Below, piece by piece: positions 6,845-18,385 of a DNA stretch of 64,000 nt. Origin of the DNA: DASUPK01 sp963736685 (GTDB taxonomy: Bacteria; Actinomycetota; Thermoleophilia; Solirubrobacterales; 70-9); assembly GCA_963736685.1 (NCBI GenBank), contig CAVTPZ010000019.1, positions 26,810 to 90,809 of the forward strand, in the 5' to 3' direction. The notes beneath the pieces are model-generated. The model did not search any database, had not been told where the DNA came from, and saw only the letters and a list, made by a program, of their open reading frames with translations. The translations under genes and the position numbers were made by a program. Position 1 is the first letter of the stretch, and every line of letters starts with the position of its first letter.

Positions 6845-9143
6845 ATGCGCAAGCTCGTGTTGGTGTTGATCGTTCTCGGGTCGCTGCTCGCCGCACCGAC
6901 CGCAGACGCCGCGATTCCGAACGTCTTCGGCGGCACCGCTTACCTGCACAGTCGCCGGTGACGGAGTCCGCGAATGCGGCAATACCGCTCCTCGCAGCAC
7001 CGCACCCAGCTGGGACACCACCCCAATCGACGTCAACGTCGCCTTCCCGGCCGCCAGCGGATCGGACAACAACTATCCGCTGATCATCATCGGCCACGGA
7101 TACGGGGGCTCGAAGATCGGATTCGGAACCTCCGGTGGCACCAACGGGATGAGGGAGTTCACCAGCCGCGGCTACGCCGTCTTCAGCATGACCGACCGTG
7201 GCTTCCACGAGTCCTGCGGCTCGGCGGCGTCGGTGACCGCAGGTGGTTCCGCGTGTGACAACGGCTATGTCCACCTGATGGACGACCGCTACGAAATCAG
7301 GGACGCTCAGTTCTTTGCCGGTGAGCTCGCGGACGAGGGCCTGGTCAACGGCCAGAAGGTCGGTGCCATCGGCGGCTCCTACGGCGGTGGCCTGTCACTG
7401 CAGCTCGCCACGCTGAAGGACCGGACCATGCTGCCCAACGGCAGCCTGGTGCCCTGGACGAGCCCGGTCAACGGCATTCCGATGCGCATCGCCGGGGCGG
7501 CCCCAGATATCCCGTGGAGCGACCTGGCCTACTCGCTCACCCCCAACGGGCAGAAGCTCGACTACGTCTCGGACCCGGCCTACACCGGCCGGATGGGCAT
7601 CGAGAAGGAGTCGTTCAACAACGGTCTGTACGCGACCGTCACGCTGGGCGCCGGCCTCTATTGCGGGCAGGCCCCATACCCCTCACCGTGCACCGACTTC
7701 GGGGCTGACGTGACCTCGTGGAAGACGCGCATCGAGCAGGGGGAGCCCTACGACGGCGATCCGGCGTCCCAGGCTGTCCTCGATGAGATCAAGGCGCATC
7801 ACTCCGCCTACTACATCGACCAGTCCGAGCCTCCGGCGCCGTTGCTGATCTCGAACGGCTTCGATGACGACCTCTTCCCCCCGGACGAGGCGATCGGCTA
7901 CTACAACAAGATCCGCTCGCAGTACCCGAACGCGCCGATCTCGCTGTTCTTCGGCGACTTCGGCCACATGCGCGCGCTCAACAAGCCGGACGTCACCAAC
8001 GCGCTCACCGCCGCGGATGACGCGTGGCTCGACTTCTACGTCAAGGGCACGGGATCACAGCCGTTCCAGGGTGCCACCGCATACACGCTCACCTGCCCCT
8101 CGGGCGCGCCATCCGGCGGCCCGTACCAGGCGGGCAGCTGGGCGGGACTCTCGCATGGGGTTGTCCGCTTCCGCGACAGCGGCAGCAAGACGATCTCGGC
8201 GAGCGGCGGATCGCCCAGCATCGATGCCACCTTCGATCCGGTTCAGAACGGAAGCGGCGGGAACGCCTGCCAGACGGCACCGGGCGATGACGTGAACGGT
8301 GTCGCCAGCTACAGGCTTCCTGCGGCCGGCGGAAGCGGCTACACGCTGCTCGGGTCCCCGATGGTCGTCGCGACCATCGCCAACCCGGCGGCGAACTCCG
8401 AGATCGCGGCCCGGCTGCTGGACGTCGATACCAGCGACAACACCGAGACGCTCGTCGCGCGCCAGCTCTACCGGCCGCAGATCGGGACAGCCCGTCAGGT
8501 GTTCCAGCTCCACCCGAGCGGCCATCTGTTCGCGCCCGGCCACGTCGCGAAGCTGGAGTTGCTGCCGAAGGATGCCGGCGGCGGGTCACTCAACAGCTAT
8601 GGCCGACCCGCGAACGGCCAGGGCGACATCACGGTGTCGAACCTCGATCTGCGCCTGCCGGTGTCCGATGACCCGGGTGCCGCGGGCGGCCAGGTCGGCG
8701 CAGCACCCGCCCTGCCGCTCCCCTGCGGCACGGAGATCGCACCCCAGTTCTCCTCCACGTCCTACCTGCGCGCCTCGATCGGGAGCGGCAAGGTCGTCGT
8801 GAAGGGCAAGACGGCCAAGGTGCCGGTCGACTCCGCGCCCGGCAGCAATCCGTGCCAGGTGCAGGTCCGTCTGCTCGGCTCGGGCAAGGGCACGAGCGCC
8901 CGTTCAGCGAAGAAGCACAAGAAGAGCGGCAAGAAGAAGGTTCTCGGGCGCGGCAACGCGACCATCCCGGGCGGCCAGAGCGCGACCGTCAAGCTGAAGC
9001 TCAGCAAGCACGGCCGTGCGACGGTGGCGCGCGGTCGCGGGATCCGCGTTCAGATCACCACGATCGACCCGAAGGGCAACACCGCCCAGACCGTCAAGGT
9101 CAACTTCAAGCACAAGAAGCACAAGAAGCACAAGAAGAAGTAG
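6845..9143 (+). CDS. secreted X-Pro dipeptidyl-peptidase (S15)/CocE-type hydrolase, frameshifted near its N-terminus
   Basis: An ATG at 6845 behind GGAGAGGTA opens a Sec signal peptide (MRKLVLVLIVLGSLLAAPTA DAAIPNVFGG), but this frame ends at a TGA at 6959. The mature protein continues in the +1 frame (LTCTVAGDGVRECG, then IDVNVAFPA and IIIGHGYGG), so a one-base shift lies near 6930-6945. The long frame has no ATG/GTG/TTG start before 7149, which would delete the first strand of the hydrolase fold. The catalytic Ser is in IGGSYGGG, Asp in NGFDDDLFPPDE and His in FGDFGHMRA; a C-terminal jelly-roll domain follows. The last about 60 residues are Lys-rich, ending in KHKK repeats. It may be a sequencing error or a decaying gene. 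Confidence 0.75.
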
Positions 9144-9158
9144 CGGCATACTGCATTT

Positions 9159-11978
<2,820 letters not shown>

Positions 11979-11980
11979 GC

Positions 11981-12361
11981 CTAGGTCCCGTCGTCGAGGA
12001 CGGCTCGCAGAGCCGCGATGTCCTCGGCCCCGAAGACGAGCCGGTTCTGGGTGGCGATGTAGACGAGGTCGAGATTCACTCCGGCCCGGGCGACCTTGCG
12101 AGCGAGGTCCGCCAACACGCCCGGGCGGTCCTCGACGTCGACCACGACGACCTCCCTCTCCCGGCTCACCCCGACATGGGAGATGGCGAGCGCGTGCTTC
12201 ACCGCCTCCGCATGCGGGACGAGGATGTGCAGTTCGGCGCGGTCACCGGCGCCGACGCAGGTCGCGGCCGCGATGTTCACCCCCGCATCGCTGATCGAGG
12301 CCGCCACCTCGGCAAGGGCGCCGGGGGTGTTCTCGATGTCGATGACCAGGTCGACAGCCAT
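11981..12361 (-). CDS. tandem ACT-domain protein
   Basis: A 126-residue cytoplasmic protein made of two ACT domains. The first begins VDLVIDIENTPGALAEVAAS and the second VVVVDVEDRPGVLADLARKV, each with the ligand-loop pattern D-x-PG-L. The start is set at ATG 12361, immediately before the first domain. Stand-alone ACT pairs bind amino acids and regulate enzymes; no partner is evident here. It converges with acnA. Confidence 0.8.
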   Translation of the reverse strand: MAVDLVIDIENTPGALAEVAASISDAGVNIAAATCVGAGDRAELHILVPHAEAVKHALAISHVGVSREREVVVVDVEDRPGVLADLARKVARAGVNLDLVYIATQNRLVFGAEDIAALRAVLDDGT

Positions 12362-12545
12362 GCGCAGGAGCGCACTCAGCCTACTCGGGAATGCGCAGCG
12401 AGCGGCCCTATCGGCCGGCCCCCGTTTCCCCCTATTTGATTTGGCGCAGAAAGAAGCGGCGTGGCGGGGCCGCGGGAGGCAGGGGGTCCACACGGCCCGC
12501 GCCACGCCTGCGCGTCGGTAGCCAGGGAGGGATTTCCGACGCGAT

Positions 12546-12576
12546 CGTTCCCGGAGGCGGGACTGGCCCGGGAACG
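12546..12576 (-). terminator. candidate terminator downstream of the DUF3817 gene
   Basis: Perfect 9-bp arms CGTTCCCGG (12546-12554) and CCGGGAACG (12568-12576) enclose a 13-nt loop, just after the stop of the minus-strand gene ending at 12583. No T-tract is present. Confidence 0.5.
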
Positions 12577-12582
12577 AGTCTG

Positions 12583-12975
12583 TCAAGTTAGTACGTCCTC
12601 CCGCCTCATTTGATTATTCCCCGTTTCCTTGTGCGGTGTCAACTCCGGCGCCGAAATTCCCCATCCGCGGCGCTCGATCAGCTCGATTCCTATCACCGCG
12701 CCCACGGGCCCTAGCGGTGTGAGGGTCGCCGCGAGCAGCGGCCAGGGCGCCTCCCTTCGCATGATCGCCCAGAAGATCAATGCGCACAGGCCCAGGTAGC
12801 CGATTCCGTGCAACAGGCCGAAGAGGGCGGTCTCCGAGGGGTAGCCGGGCGCGATCCAGAAGAAGAGCAGCGCCGTGAACAGGCCGAGCTCGAACCAGGA
12901 CGCGATCTTGACCCAGTGGAAAAGCCGCCCCGGGACCGGCTTGCGTTGCGCAGTTCCCTGCTCAGCCGTCGCCAT
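12583..12975 (-). CDS. DUF3817-type small membrane protein
   Basis: A 130-residue protein with about three membrane segments: WFELGLFTALLFFWIA, LFGLLHGIGYLGLCALIFWA and PLLAATLTPLGPVGAVIGIE. The LHGxGYL segment and overall size fit the DUF3817 family, integral membrane proteins common in actinobacteria and of unknown function. The C-terminal tail is polar. It is followed by a GC-rich hairpin. Confidence 0.75.
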   Translation of the reverse strand: MATAEQGTAQRKPVPGRLFHWVKIASWFELGLFTALLFFWIAPGYPSETALFGLLHGIGYLGLCALIFWAIMRREAPWPLLAATLTPLGPVGAVIGIELIERRGWGISAPELTPHKETGNNQMRREDVLT

Positions 12976-13077
12976 GGGTTGAAACTAGCGGCTGTCCGGA
13001 CTCGACACCCGGTCGGAGTGTCGAGTGGCGATCTTCATACCGGCTGTCCATAGTTTTGTCGACCCGGGGCAGGCAAG

Positions 13078-13278
13078 ATGCGCGCCATGGAGCGATTCCA
13101 CGCAGATCAAGGTTCCAACGTGGGCATGAGGAGGCTCGTGCGGTTGCAGCGCTCGTATCGGTGCGCGAGCTGTGACGCAGAACACCACTCCTGGGCTCGA
13201 CTCAGCTCCTGTCCCGATTGCGGCCGCTCCCTCTCGGTGGCCGTGATCCGACGGGCAGCGCTCACGGGGCCGGCCTGA
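13078..13278 (+). CDS. small zinc-ribbon-like protein
   Basis: A 66-residue ORF with two CxxC knuckles about 15 residues apart (CASC and CPDC), the spacing of a small zinc ribbon. The region between is HHSWARLSS. ATG 13078 or ATG 13087 could be the start. No neighbours in the same direction. I do not recognise a family; the paired knuckles are the only reason to believe it is real. Confidence 0.45.
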   Translation: MRAMERFHADQGSNVGMRRLVRLQRSYRCASCDAEHHSWARLSSCPDCGRSLSVAVIRRAALTGPA

Positions 13279-13376
13279 GACAGATCCAAGGGCGGGCGCC
13301 AGCGCGACCCGCGCAATGCGGGGCGGGCCGTTCGTGCGGGGGCGATGGCCCGCGCGGACGGCCCGCTCAGGCCGGC

Positions 13377-13538
13377 TCAGCCCTCGGACTGGGGCGACTT
13401 AGTCGTCCAGACGACGAGTAAGGCGCCCCGCGACGGCGCGGCGTGACGCGGATCCATCAGCTCCGCGACCCGCGGCCAGTCCTCTCGCACGCCGACGTCC
13501 AGGAAGGACTTGACGACGTTGACGTTCTCCTCCGACAT
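13377..13538 (-). pseudogene. truncated MSEEN-type SnoaL-like protein
   Basis: A 53-codon ORF starting MSEENVNVVKSFLDVG, which matches the N-terminal helix of SnoaL/NTF2-like proteins such as the one at 54753-55151 (MSEEVIEVVRRGFEAFN). After about residue 30 (VAELMDP) the resemblance ends and the reading runs into unrelated sequence. It keeps the upstream element GAGATACTGGCGGG directly before the ATG. It is best read as a 5' remnant; the normal family length is 130-150 residues. Confidence 0.5.
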
Positions 13539-13578
13539 CCCGCCAGTATCTCAGCGGGTTCGCGAGGCCTGGTGGCCG

Positions 13579-16500
13579 CTACGCCGGATCCGCGCGGCCC
13601 ATCAGGGCCGTGAGGACGATTCGCTCCTGTTCCTTGGTGTGGGCGACCGCGTAGCCCTCGCCGGGACTCGCGCGCGGCGGCCGGCCGATGTAGCCGAGCT
13701 CGACGCCGTCGGGGAGCAGCTCCGGCATGCGCCGCTGCATCACCGACCACGCGCCCATGTTCCGCGGCTCCTCCTGGACCCAGACGATCTCCTTCAGGCT
13801 CGGATAGCTCGCGATCAGCTCGGTGAGCTGTTCCTTGGCGAACGGGTAGAGGAGCTCGGCCCGCGCGATCGCGACGTTCTCGATCTCCTCGCGCTTGGGA
13901 GCGGCGTCGATGTCGTAATAGATCTTGCCGCTGCAGAGGACCAGCCGCTCGACCTTCTCCTTGCGGCCTTGGGCGTGCGGGTCGTCGAGGACGAACTCGA
14001 ACGATCCCGAGGTGAGGTCCTCGAGCGTCGAGGTCGCTCGGGGCAGGCGCAGCAGGCCCTTCGGTGTGAAGACCACCATCGGCCTGGCCTTCTGGATGTG
14101 GGCCTGACGCCGGAGCAGGTGGAAATACTGCGCGGCCGTGGAGGGATTGGCGATCCGGATGTTGCCCTCGGCGGCGAGCTGGATGAAGCGCTCGATCCGG
14201 GCGCTCGAGTGCTCCGGTCCGGCGCCCTCGTAGCCGTGGGGGAGCAGGAGCGTGAGGCGTGAGGTCTGGCCCCACTTCGCCTCGGCCGAGACGATGAAGC
14301 TGTCGATGATCACCTGCGCCGAGTTGCCGAAGTCCCCGAACTGGGCTTCCCAGAGGATCAGGCTGTCCGGAGAGGCCGCGGAGTAGCCGTACTCGAAGCC
14401 CAGGCAGGCCGTCTCCGAGAGCGGGCTGTTATGCAGCTCGAGCGGCGCGTTGGCCTCGGCCAGGTTCTGGATCGGCGCGTAGCGAAGCCCGGTCTTCTCG
14501 TCATGAAGGACGAGGTGGCGGTTGGAGAACGTCCCGCGCTCGGTGTCCTGGCCGGTGAAGCGGACGTGGACCTCCTCCGTCAGCATCGACGCCAGGGCGA
14601 GGGCCTCGGCGTGGCCGAACTCGATTCCGCCCTCGTTCATCGCGTCGAGCCGCTTGGCGAGGGGCTTGCGGAGCTTGCGGTGGATGGTGAAGCTGTCCGG
14701 CACCCGGAGCAGCTCCTCGTTCAGCTTGCGGAGCCGATCCTCGGCGACCGCCGTGTCGACGCTCGGGCTGCGGGTGCGGTCGAGCTCTCCGGTGCCCGTC
14801 GCCGTGGGATCCGCGAAGTCGCCCGACTCGATCTTCTTCCGAAGGTCATCGTGCGCGGCCTTGAGCCCCTTCTGGCGCTCGTCGTTCCGCTCCTCGACCT
14901 CGTTCGGCGTGACCATGCCCTCCTTGACGAGCTCCTCGGCGTAGAGCTGGCTGACCGGCGGGTGCTCCTTGATCTTGGCCGCCATCAGCGGTTGCGTGTA
15001 GGCGGGCTCGTCGGTTTCGTTGTGGCCGAAGCGGCGGTAGCCGATCAGGTCGATGACCACGTCCCGTCCCCAGCGCTCGCGGTAGGCCATCGCCAGGCGG
15101 ACGGCGGCTACGCACGCCTCCGGGTCGTCGGCGTTCACGTGAATGATCGGCACGTTGAAGCCCTTCGCCATATCGCCCGCGTAGGGGGTGGAGCGGCCCT
15201 CCTCGGGGTCGGTGGTGAAGCCGATCTGGTTGTCCTGGATGATGTGGATCGTGCCGCCGGTCGCGTAGCCCTTCAGCGACTGGAGATTGAGCGTCTCCGC
15301 GACCACGCCCTGTGCCGGGAACGCTGCGTCGCCGTGGAGGAGCACCGGGACGGCGGCCATCGGGTCGTGCTCGAGGCGGCCGTTCTGCCGGCTCGTCTGG
15401 GAGGCCCGCGCGGCGCCGGTGACTACCGGGTCCACGAACTCGAGGTGGCTCGGGTTCGGATAGAGGCGGACACCGATCTCGGAGCCGTCCTTCGTCTTGT
15501 AGAGCCCGCCGTGGCCGTAGTGATACTTGACGTCGCCCGTGCCGCCGGTGGGGATCGCGGCGAGCGACTTGACCGCCTCGATCGCCTTGGCGCCCTCGAA
15601 CTCGGCGAGGATCGCCTCCGCCGGACGACCGATGTTGTGGGCGAGGACGGCGAGGCGGCCACGATGGGCCATGCCGATGACCACGTCGTGGGCGCCCTCG
15701 GTGTGGGCCATCTCGAAAACCTCGTCGAGCATCGGCACGACGGCGTCGAGACCCTCGATCGAGAACATCTTCTGGCCGAGGTAGGCCTTCTCCAGGTAGC
15801 GCTCGAAGCCGAACACCTGGATCAGCCGATCGAGAAGCCGCTGCTTCTCCTCGGAATCGAGCGGCTTGCGATGCCAGCCGGTCTCGATCATGTCGCGGAG
15901 CCACATCCGCTGCTGGTGGGAGGAGAGGTGCTCGATCTGGTAGGCGATCGTGCCGCAGTAGGCCTCGCGCATCCGGGGCAGCACCTCGAGCAGCGTTTCG
16001 CCCTCGACGCCGATGCGGAGGATCTCCGCGGGGATCTGAGCCATCAGCTCGGGGGTCAGGTTGAGGTTCTCGGGCTGGATCGCCGGGTCGCCCTTCGGCT
16101 CGGAGCCGAGTGGGTCGAGCCGCGCCGCGAGGTGACCGTGGGTCCGGTACCCCTTGAGCAGCGAGGTGGCGGCCTGCACTGCCTGGAGGAGCTCGGTGCT
16201 GGGCTTGGCGGCGACGCTGGGGGCGGTCGGCCCACCGGGAGCACCGGGCGCCGCCAGCGGCGGTGCGGAGGCCGCGGCCGCGTGCGCCGAGGTGATGGGC
16301 GTTGGATCGACATCGAGTTCCCGCGCGACGGACTCGTAGAACTCGTCCTCGCCCTGCAGCAGCTCCTCGATCCGGCGCAGGAACGATCCGGACTCCGCCC
16401 CCTGGATCACGCGGTGGTCGTACGTGGAGGTCATCGTCATCACCTTCGAGACCCCTAGTGCCTTGATCTTCTCCGCCGGAGCGTGCCTCCACTCGACGGG

Positions 16501-17970
16501 ATAGGCGAGTGAGCCGCAGGCGACGATCGTGCCCTGGCCCTTGAGCAGGCGCGGGACGGAGGCAATGGTCCCGAGGCCACCCGGGTTGGTGAGGCTGATG
16601 TTGGTCCCCTGGAAGTCGTCAGCGGTGAGACTGTTCTCCCGCGTCTTCGTGATCAGCTCCTCGTAGTAGGAGTGGAAGCCCTTGAAGTCGAAGCGATCCG
16701 CGCCCTTGATGCAGGGGACCAGCAGGGAGCGCTTGCCCTTTCGCTCCACATCGACGGCGATGCCTAGATTGACCCCACCCGGCTCGATCACCGTGGGCTT
16801 CCCGTCGCGCTCCTCGAACGCTCTTCCCATCACCGGCCATTCCTGGGCGGCCTTAACGATGGCCCAGGCGATCAGGTGCGTGAAGCTCACCTTCATCCCG
16901 CGCTCCTTCAGCACCCCGTTGAGCGCCTTGCGCTTGGCGTCGAGGGTGTCGACGGCGAGCTCGCGGAACGAGGTGGCCGTCGGGATCGAGCGGCTCTCGT
17001 CCATCGCCTTGGCCAGCGTGGCGGCCGGGCCTCGGAGCGGCTGCGCCTCGCCCACGGCGGCCTTGGCGGGGGCGGCACCATCGCCGCCGTTCAGGACGTC
17101 GGCTTTGGTGATCTTGCCGCCGGGCCCGCTCCCCTTGACTCCCGTCAGGTCGACGTCGTTCGCCTGAGCGGCGCGACGGGCGACGGGAGTGGCGCGGGCT
17201 CCATCGTCCTGCTGGACGGCTTCGCCATCAGCCGCCACGGCCTCGCCTTCGGCTGCGGCCGTATCGGGCGAGGGCGCCGATGGCTTGGCAACCCTGGTCG
17301 TGTCGACTTCCCCCATGGTCATCTCGGCCATCGGCTTGCCCACCTCGATCGTCTCGTCGGGGCCGACGAGGATCTTGGTGATGGTGCCGCTCGCGGGCGC
17401 GGGAACCTCGGCGTCGACCTTGTCGGTGGAAACCTCGACGACGGTGTCGCCCTCGGCGATCTGATCGCCCTCGGCGACGTGCCATTCGAGCACGGTGCCC
17501 TCGGTGACCGACTCGCCCATTTCGGGCATCACGATCTCGAGGCCGCCGCCCTCGAGGGACTTCCCGGCGGAGACGGAGGCGTCGTCCGTAGTTGCCTTGC
17601 CGTCAGTTTCGGCGGTTGCGTCGGTACCCGCGCCGTTGGACTCGGCGGCCTCCTCGGCCGGCTCGCCGGCGTCCTGCGCCGTGTCCGCCGGCGTTTCCTC
17701 CGAAGCCTCCGGAGGTCCGCCGTTCGGATCGATCTCGGCCATCGGCTTGCCGACCTCGATCTCATCGTCGGGCTGCACCAGGATCTTCGTGACCGTGCCG
17801 GTGGCGGGGGCGGGGACCTCGGCGTCGACCTTGTCGGTCGAGACCTCGACCATCGTGTCCCCCTCCTCGACGGAATCCCCCTCCGAGACATGCCACTCGA
17901 GCACGGTGCCCTCCGTCACCGACTCACCCATCTCGGGCATCAAGAGCTGAACCTTTTGCTGCGTCGCCAT
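13579..17970 (-). CDS. 2-oxoglutarate dehydrogenase E2-E1 fusion with two lipoyl domains (KGD/OdhA-like)
   Basis: A 1463-residue fusion. Lipoyl domain 1 covers residues 5-80 (lipoyl Lys about 47 in STDKVDAEV) and lipoyl domain 2 about 143-220 (Lys about 184). An E1/E3-binding domain lies at about 260-295 (ATPVARRAAQANDVDLTGVK), and the E2 acyltransferase core at about 315-545 with STYDHRVIQGAESG (His about 519). The thiamine-dependent E1 domain runs from about 600 to the end (GYRTHGHLAARLDPLG, IGMAHRGRLAVL, HGDAAFPAQGVVAETLNL). The core matches actinobacterial KGD/OdhA, whose well-known members lack lipoyl domains; here both are attached. It catalyses 2-oxoglutarate to succinyl-CoA, with E3 supplied elsewhere. 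Confidence 0.93.
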   Translation of the reverse strand: MATQQKVQLLMPEMGESVTEGTVLEWHVSEGDSVEEGDTMVEVSTDKVDAEVPAPATGTVTKILVQPDDEIEVGKPMAEIDPNGGPPEASEETPADTAQDAGEPAEEAAESNGAGTDATAETDGKATTDDASVSAGKSLEGGGLEIVMPEMGESVTEGTVLEWHVAEGDQIAEGDTVVEVSTDKVDAEVPAPASGTITKILVGPDETIEVGKPMAEMTMGEVDTTRVAKPSAPSPDTAAAEGEAVAADGEAVQQDDGARATPVARRAAQANDVDLTGVKGSGPGGKITKADVLNGGDGAAPAKAAVGEAQPLRGPAATLAKAMDESRSIPTATSFRELAVDTLDAKRKALNGVLKERGMKVSFTHLIAWAIVKAAQEWPVMGRAFEERDGKPTVIEPGGVNLGIAVDVERKGKRSLLVPCIKGADRFDFKGFHSYYEELITKTRENSLTADDFQGTNISLTNPGGLGTIASVPRLLKGQGTIVACGSLAYPVEWRHAPAEKIKALGVSKVMTMTSTYDHRVIQGAESGSFLRRIEELLQGEDEFYESVARELDVDPTPITSAHAAAASAPPLAAPGAPGGPTAPSVAAKPSTELLQAVQAATSLLKGYRTHGHLAARLDPLGSEPKGDPAIQPENLNLTPELMAQIPAEILRIGVEGETLLEVLPRMREAYCGTIAYQIEHLSSHQQRMWLRDMIETGWHRKPLDSEEKQRLLDRLIQVFGFERYLEKAYLGQKMFSIEGLDAVVPMLDEVFEMAHTEGAHDVVIGMAHRGRLAVLAHNIGRPAEAILAEFEGAKAIEAVKSLAAIPTGGTGDVKYHYGHGGLYKTKDGSEIGVRLYPNPSHLEFVDPVVTGAARASQTSRQNGRLEHDPMAAVPVLLHGDAAFPAQGVVAETLNLQSLKGYATGGTIHIIQDNQIGFTTDPEEGRSTPYAGDMAKGFNVPIIHVNADDPEACVAAVRLAMAYRERWGRDVVIDLIGYRRFGHNETDEPAYTQPLMAAKIKEHPPVSQLYAEELVKEGMVTPNEVEERNDERQKGLKAAHDDLRKKIESGDFADPTATGTGELDRTRSPSVDTAVAEDRLRKLNEELLRVPDSFTIHRKLRKPLAKRLDAMNEGGIEFGHAEALALASMLTEEVHVRFTGQDTERGTFSNRHLVLHDEKTGLRYAPIQNLAEANAPLELHNSPLSETACLGFEYGYSAASPDSLILWEAQFGDFGNSAQVIIDSFIVSAEAKWGQTSRLTLLLPHGYEGAGPEHSSARIERFIQLAAEGNIRIANPSTAAQYFHLLRRQAHIQKARPMVVFTPKGLLRLPRATSTLEDLTSGSFEFVLDDPHAQGRKEKVERLVLCSGKIYYDIDAAPKREEIENVAIARAELLYPFAKEQLTELIASYPSLKEIVWVQEEPRNMGAWSVMQRRMPELLPDGVELGYIGRPPRASPGEGYAVAHTKEQERIVLTALMGRADPA

Positions 17971-18012
17971 TCCCCTAACTAACTGTATGACGTTCTCTAA
18001 AGCTGCTTTGCA

Positions 18013-18360
18013 CTACGCGATCCGGGCGATCAGGTCCACCGCCGGGTAGCCGTGCTCCCGGATGAACTCCCGGGTCGGCGCGGTTGTCTCGCAGAAGGCG
18101 CACGCGATCACATCCGAGAAGCCGACCGGCCCGGAGAGCGCCAGCGGCATGTCGCACTCGGGGCAGGCAAGCGACCGCATGCCGAGCCAGGCTGCGCGCT
18201 CCGCGGGACGGATCTCGACCCGGGCGGCGGCAGCACGCAGACGCTCGTCGCGCTCGGGATCGACGTTGCCGGCCGGGTCGTAGAAGAGCCCCACGACTTG
18301 ATTATTGCGCTGCGGCGACGCGGGCTTTGCGTCCGGCGGCTCCGTGCGTGTAAGTTCCAC
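18013..18360 (-). CDS. hypothetical zinc-ribbon protein
   Basis: A 115-residue protein with a basic/Pro N-terminus, then VVGLFYDPAGN and, in the second half, a two-knuckle zinc site (CPEC about 22 residues before CAFC). No family recognised. It diverges from the acyl-CoA reductase gene, whose start lies 25 bp away, so the two promoters overlap. The true start could be a few codons further in. Confidence 0.6.
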   Translation of the reverse strand: MELTRTEPPDAKPASPQRNNQVVGLFYDPAGNVDPERDERLRAAAARVEIRPAERAAWLGMRSLACPECDMPLALSGPVGFSDVIACAFCETTAPTREFIREHGYPAVDLIARIA

Positions 18361-18385
18361 CCAGTTTGGATGGAGGAGGGGTGAG

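Noticed and set aside
7149..9143. S15 peptidase starting at ATG 7149
   Set aside because: This start drops the first strands of the fold (IDVNVAFPA, IIIGHGYGG), which are readable upstream in the same frame; the signal peptide is present one frame away.
14431..16458. 675-codon open frame on the plus strand
   Set aside because: It is antisense to the dehydrogenase fusion, which has clear catalytic motifs; the shadow is Val/Leu/Asp/Gly-rich without motifs.
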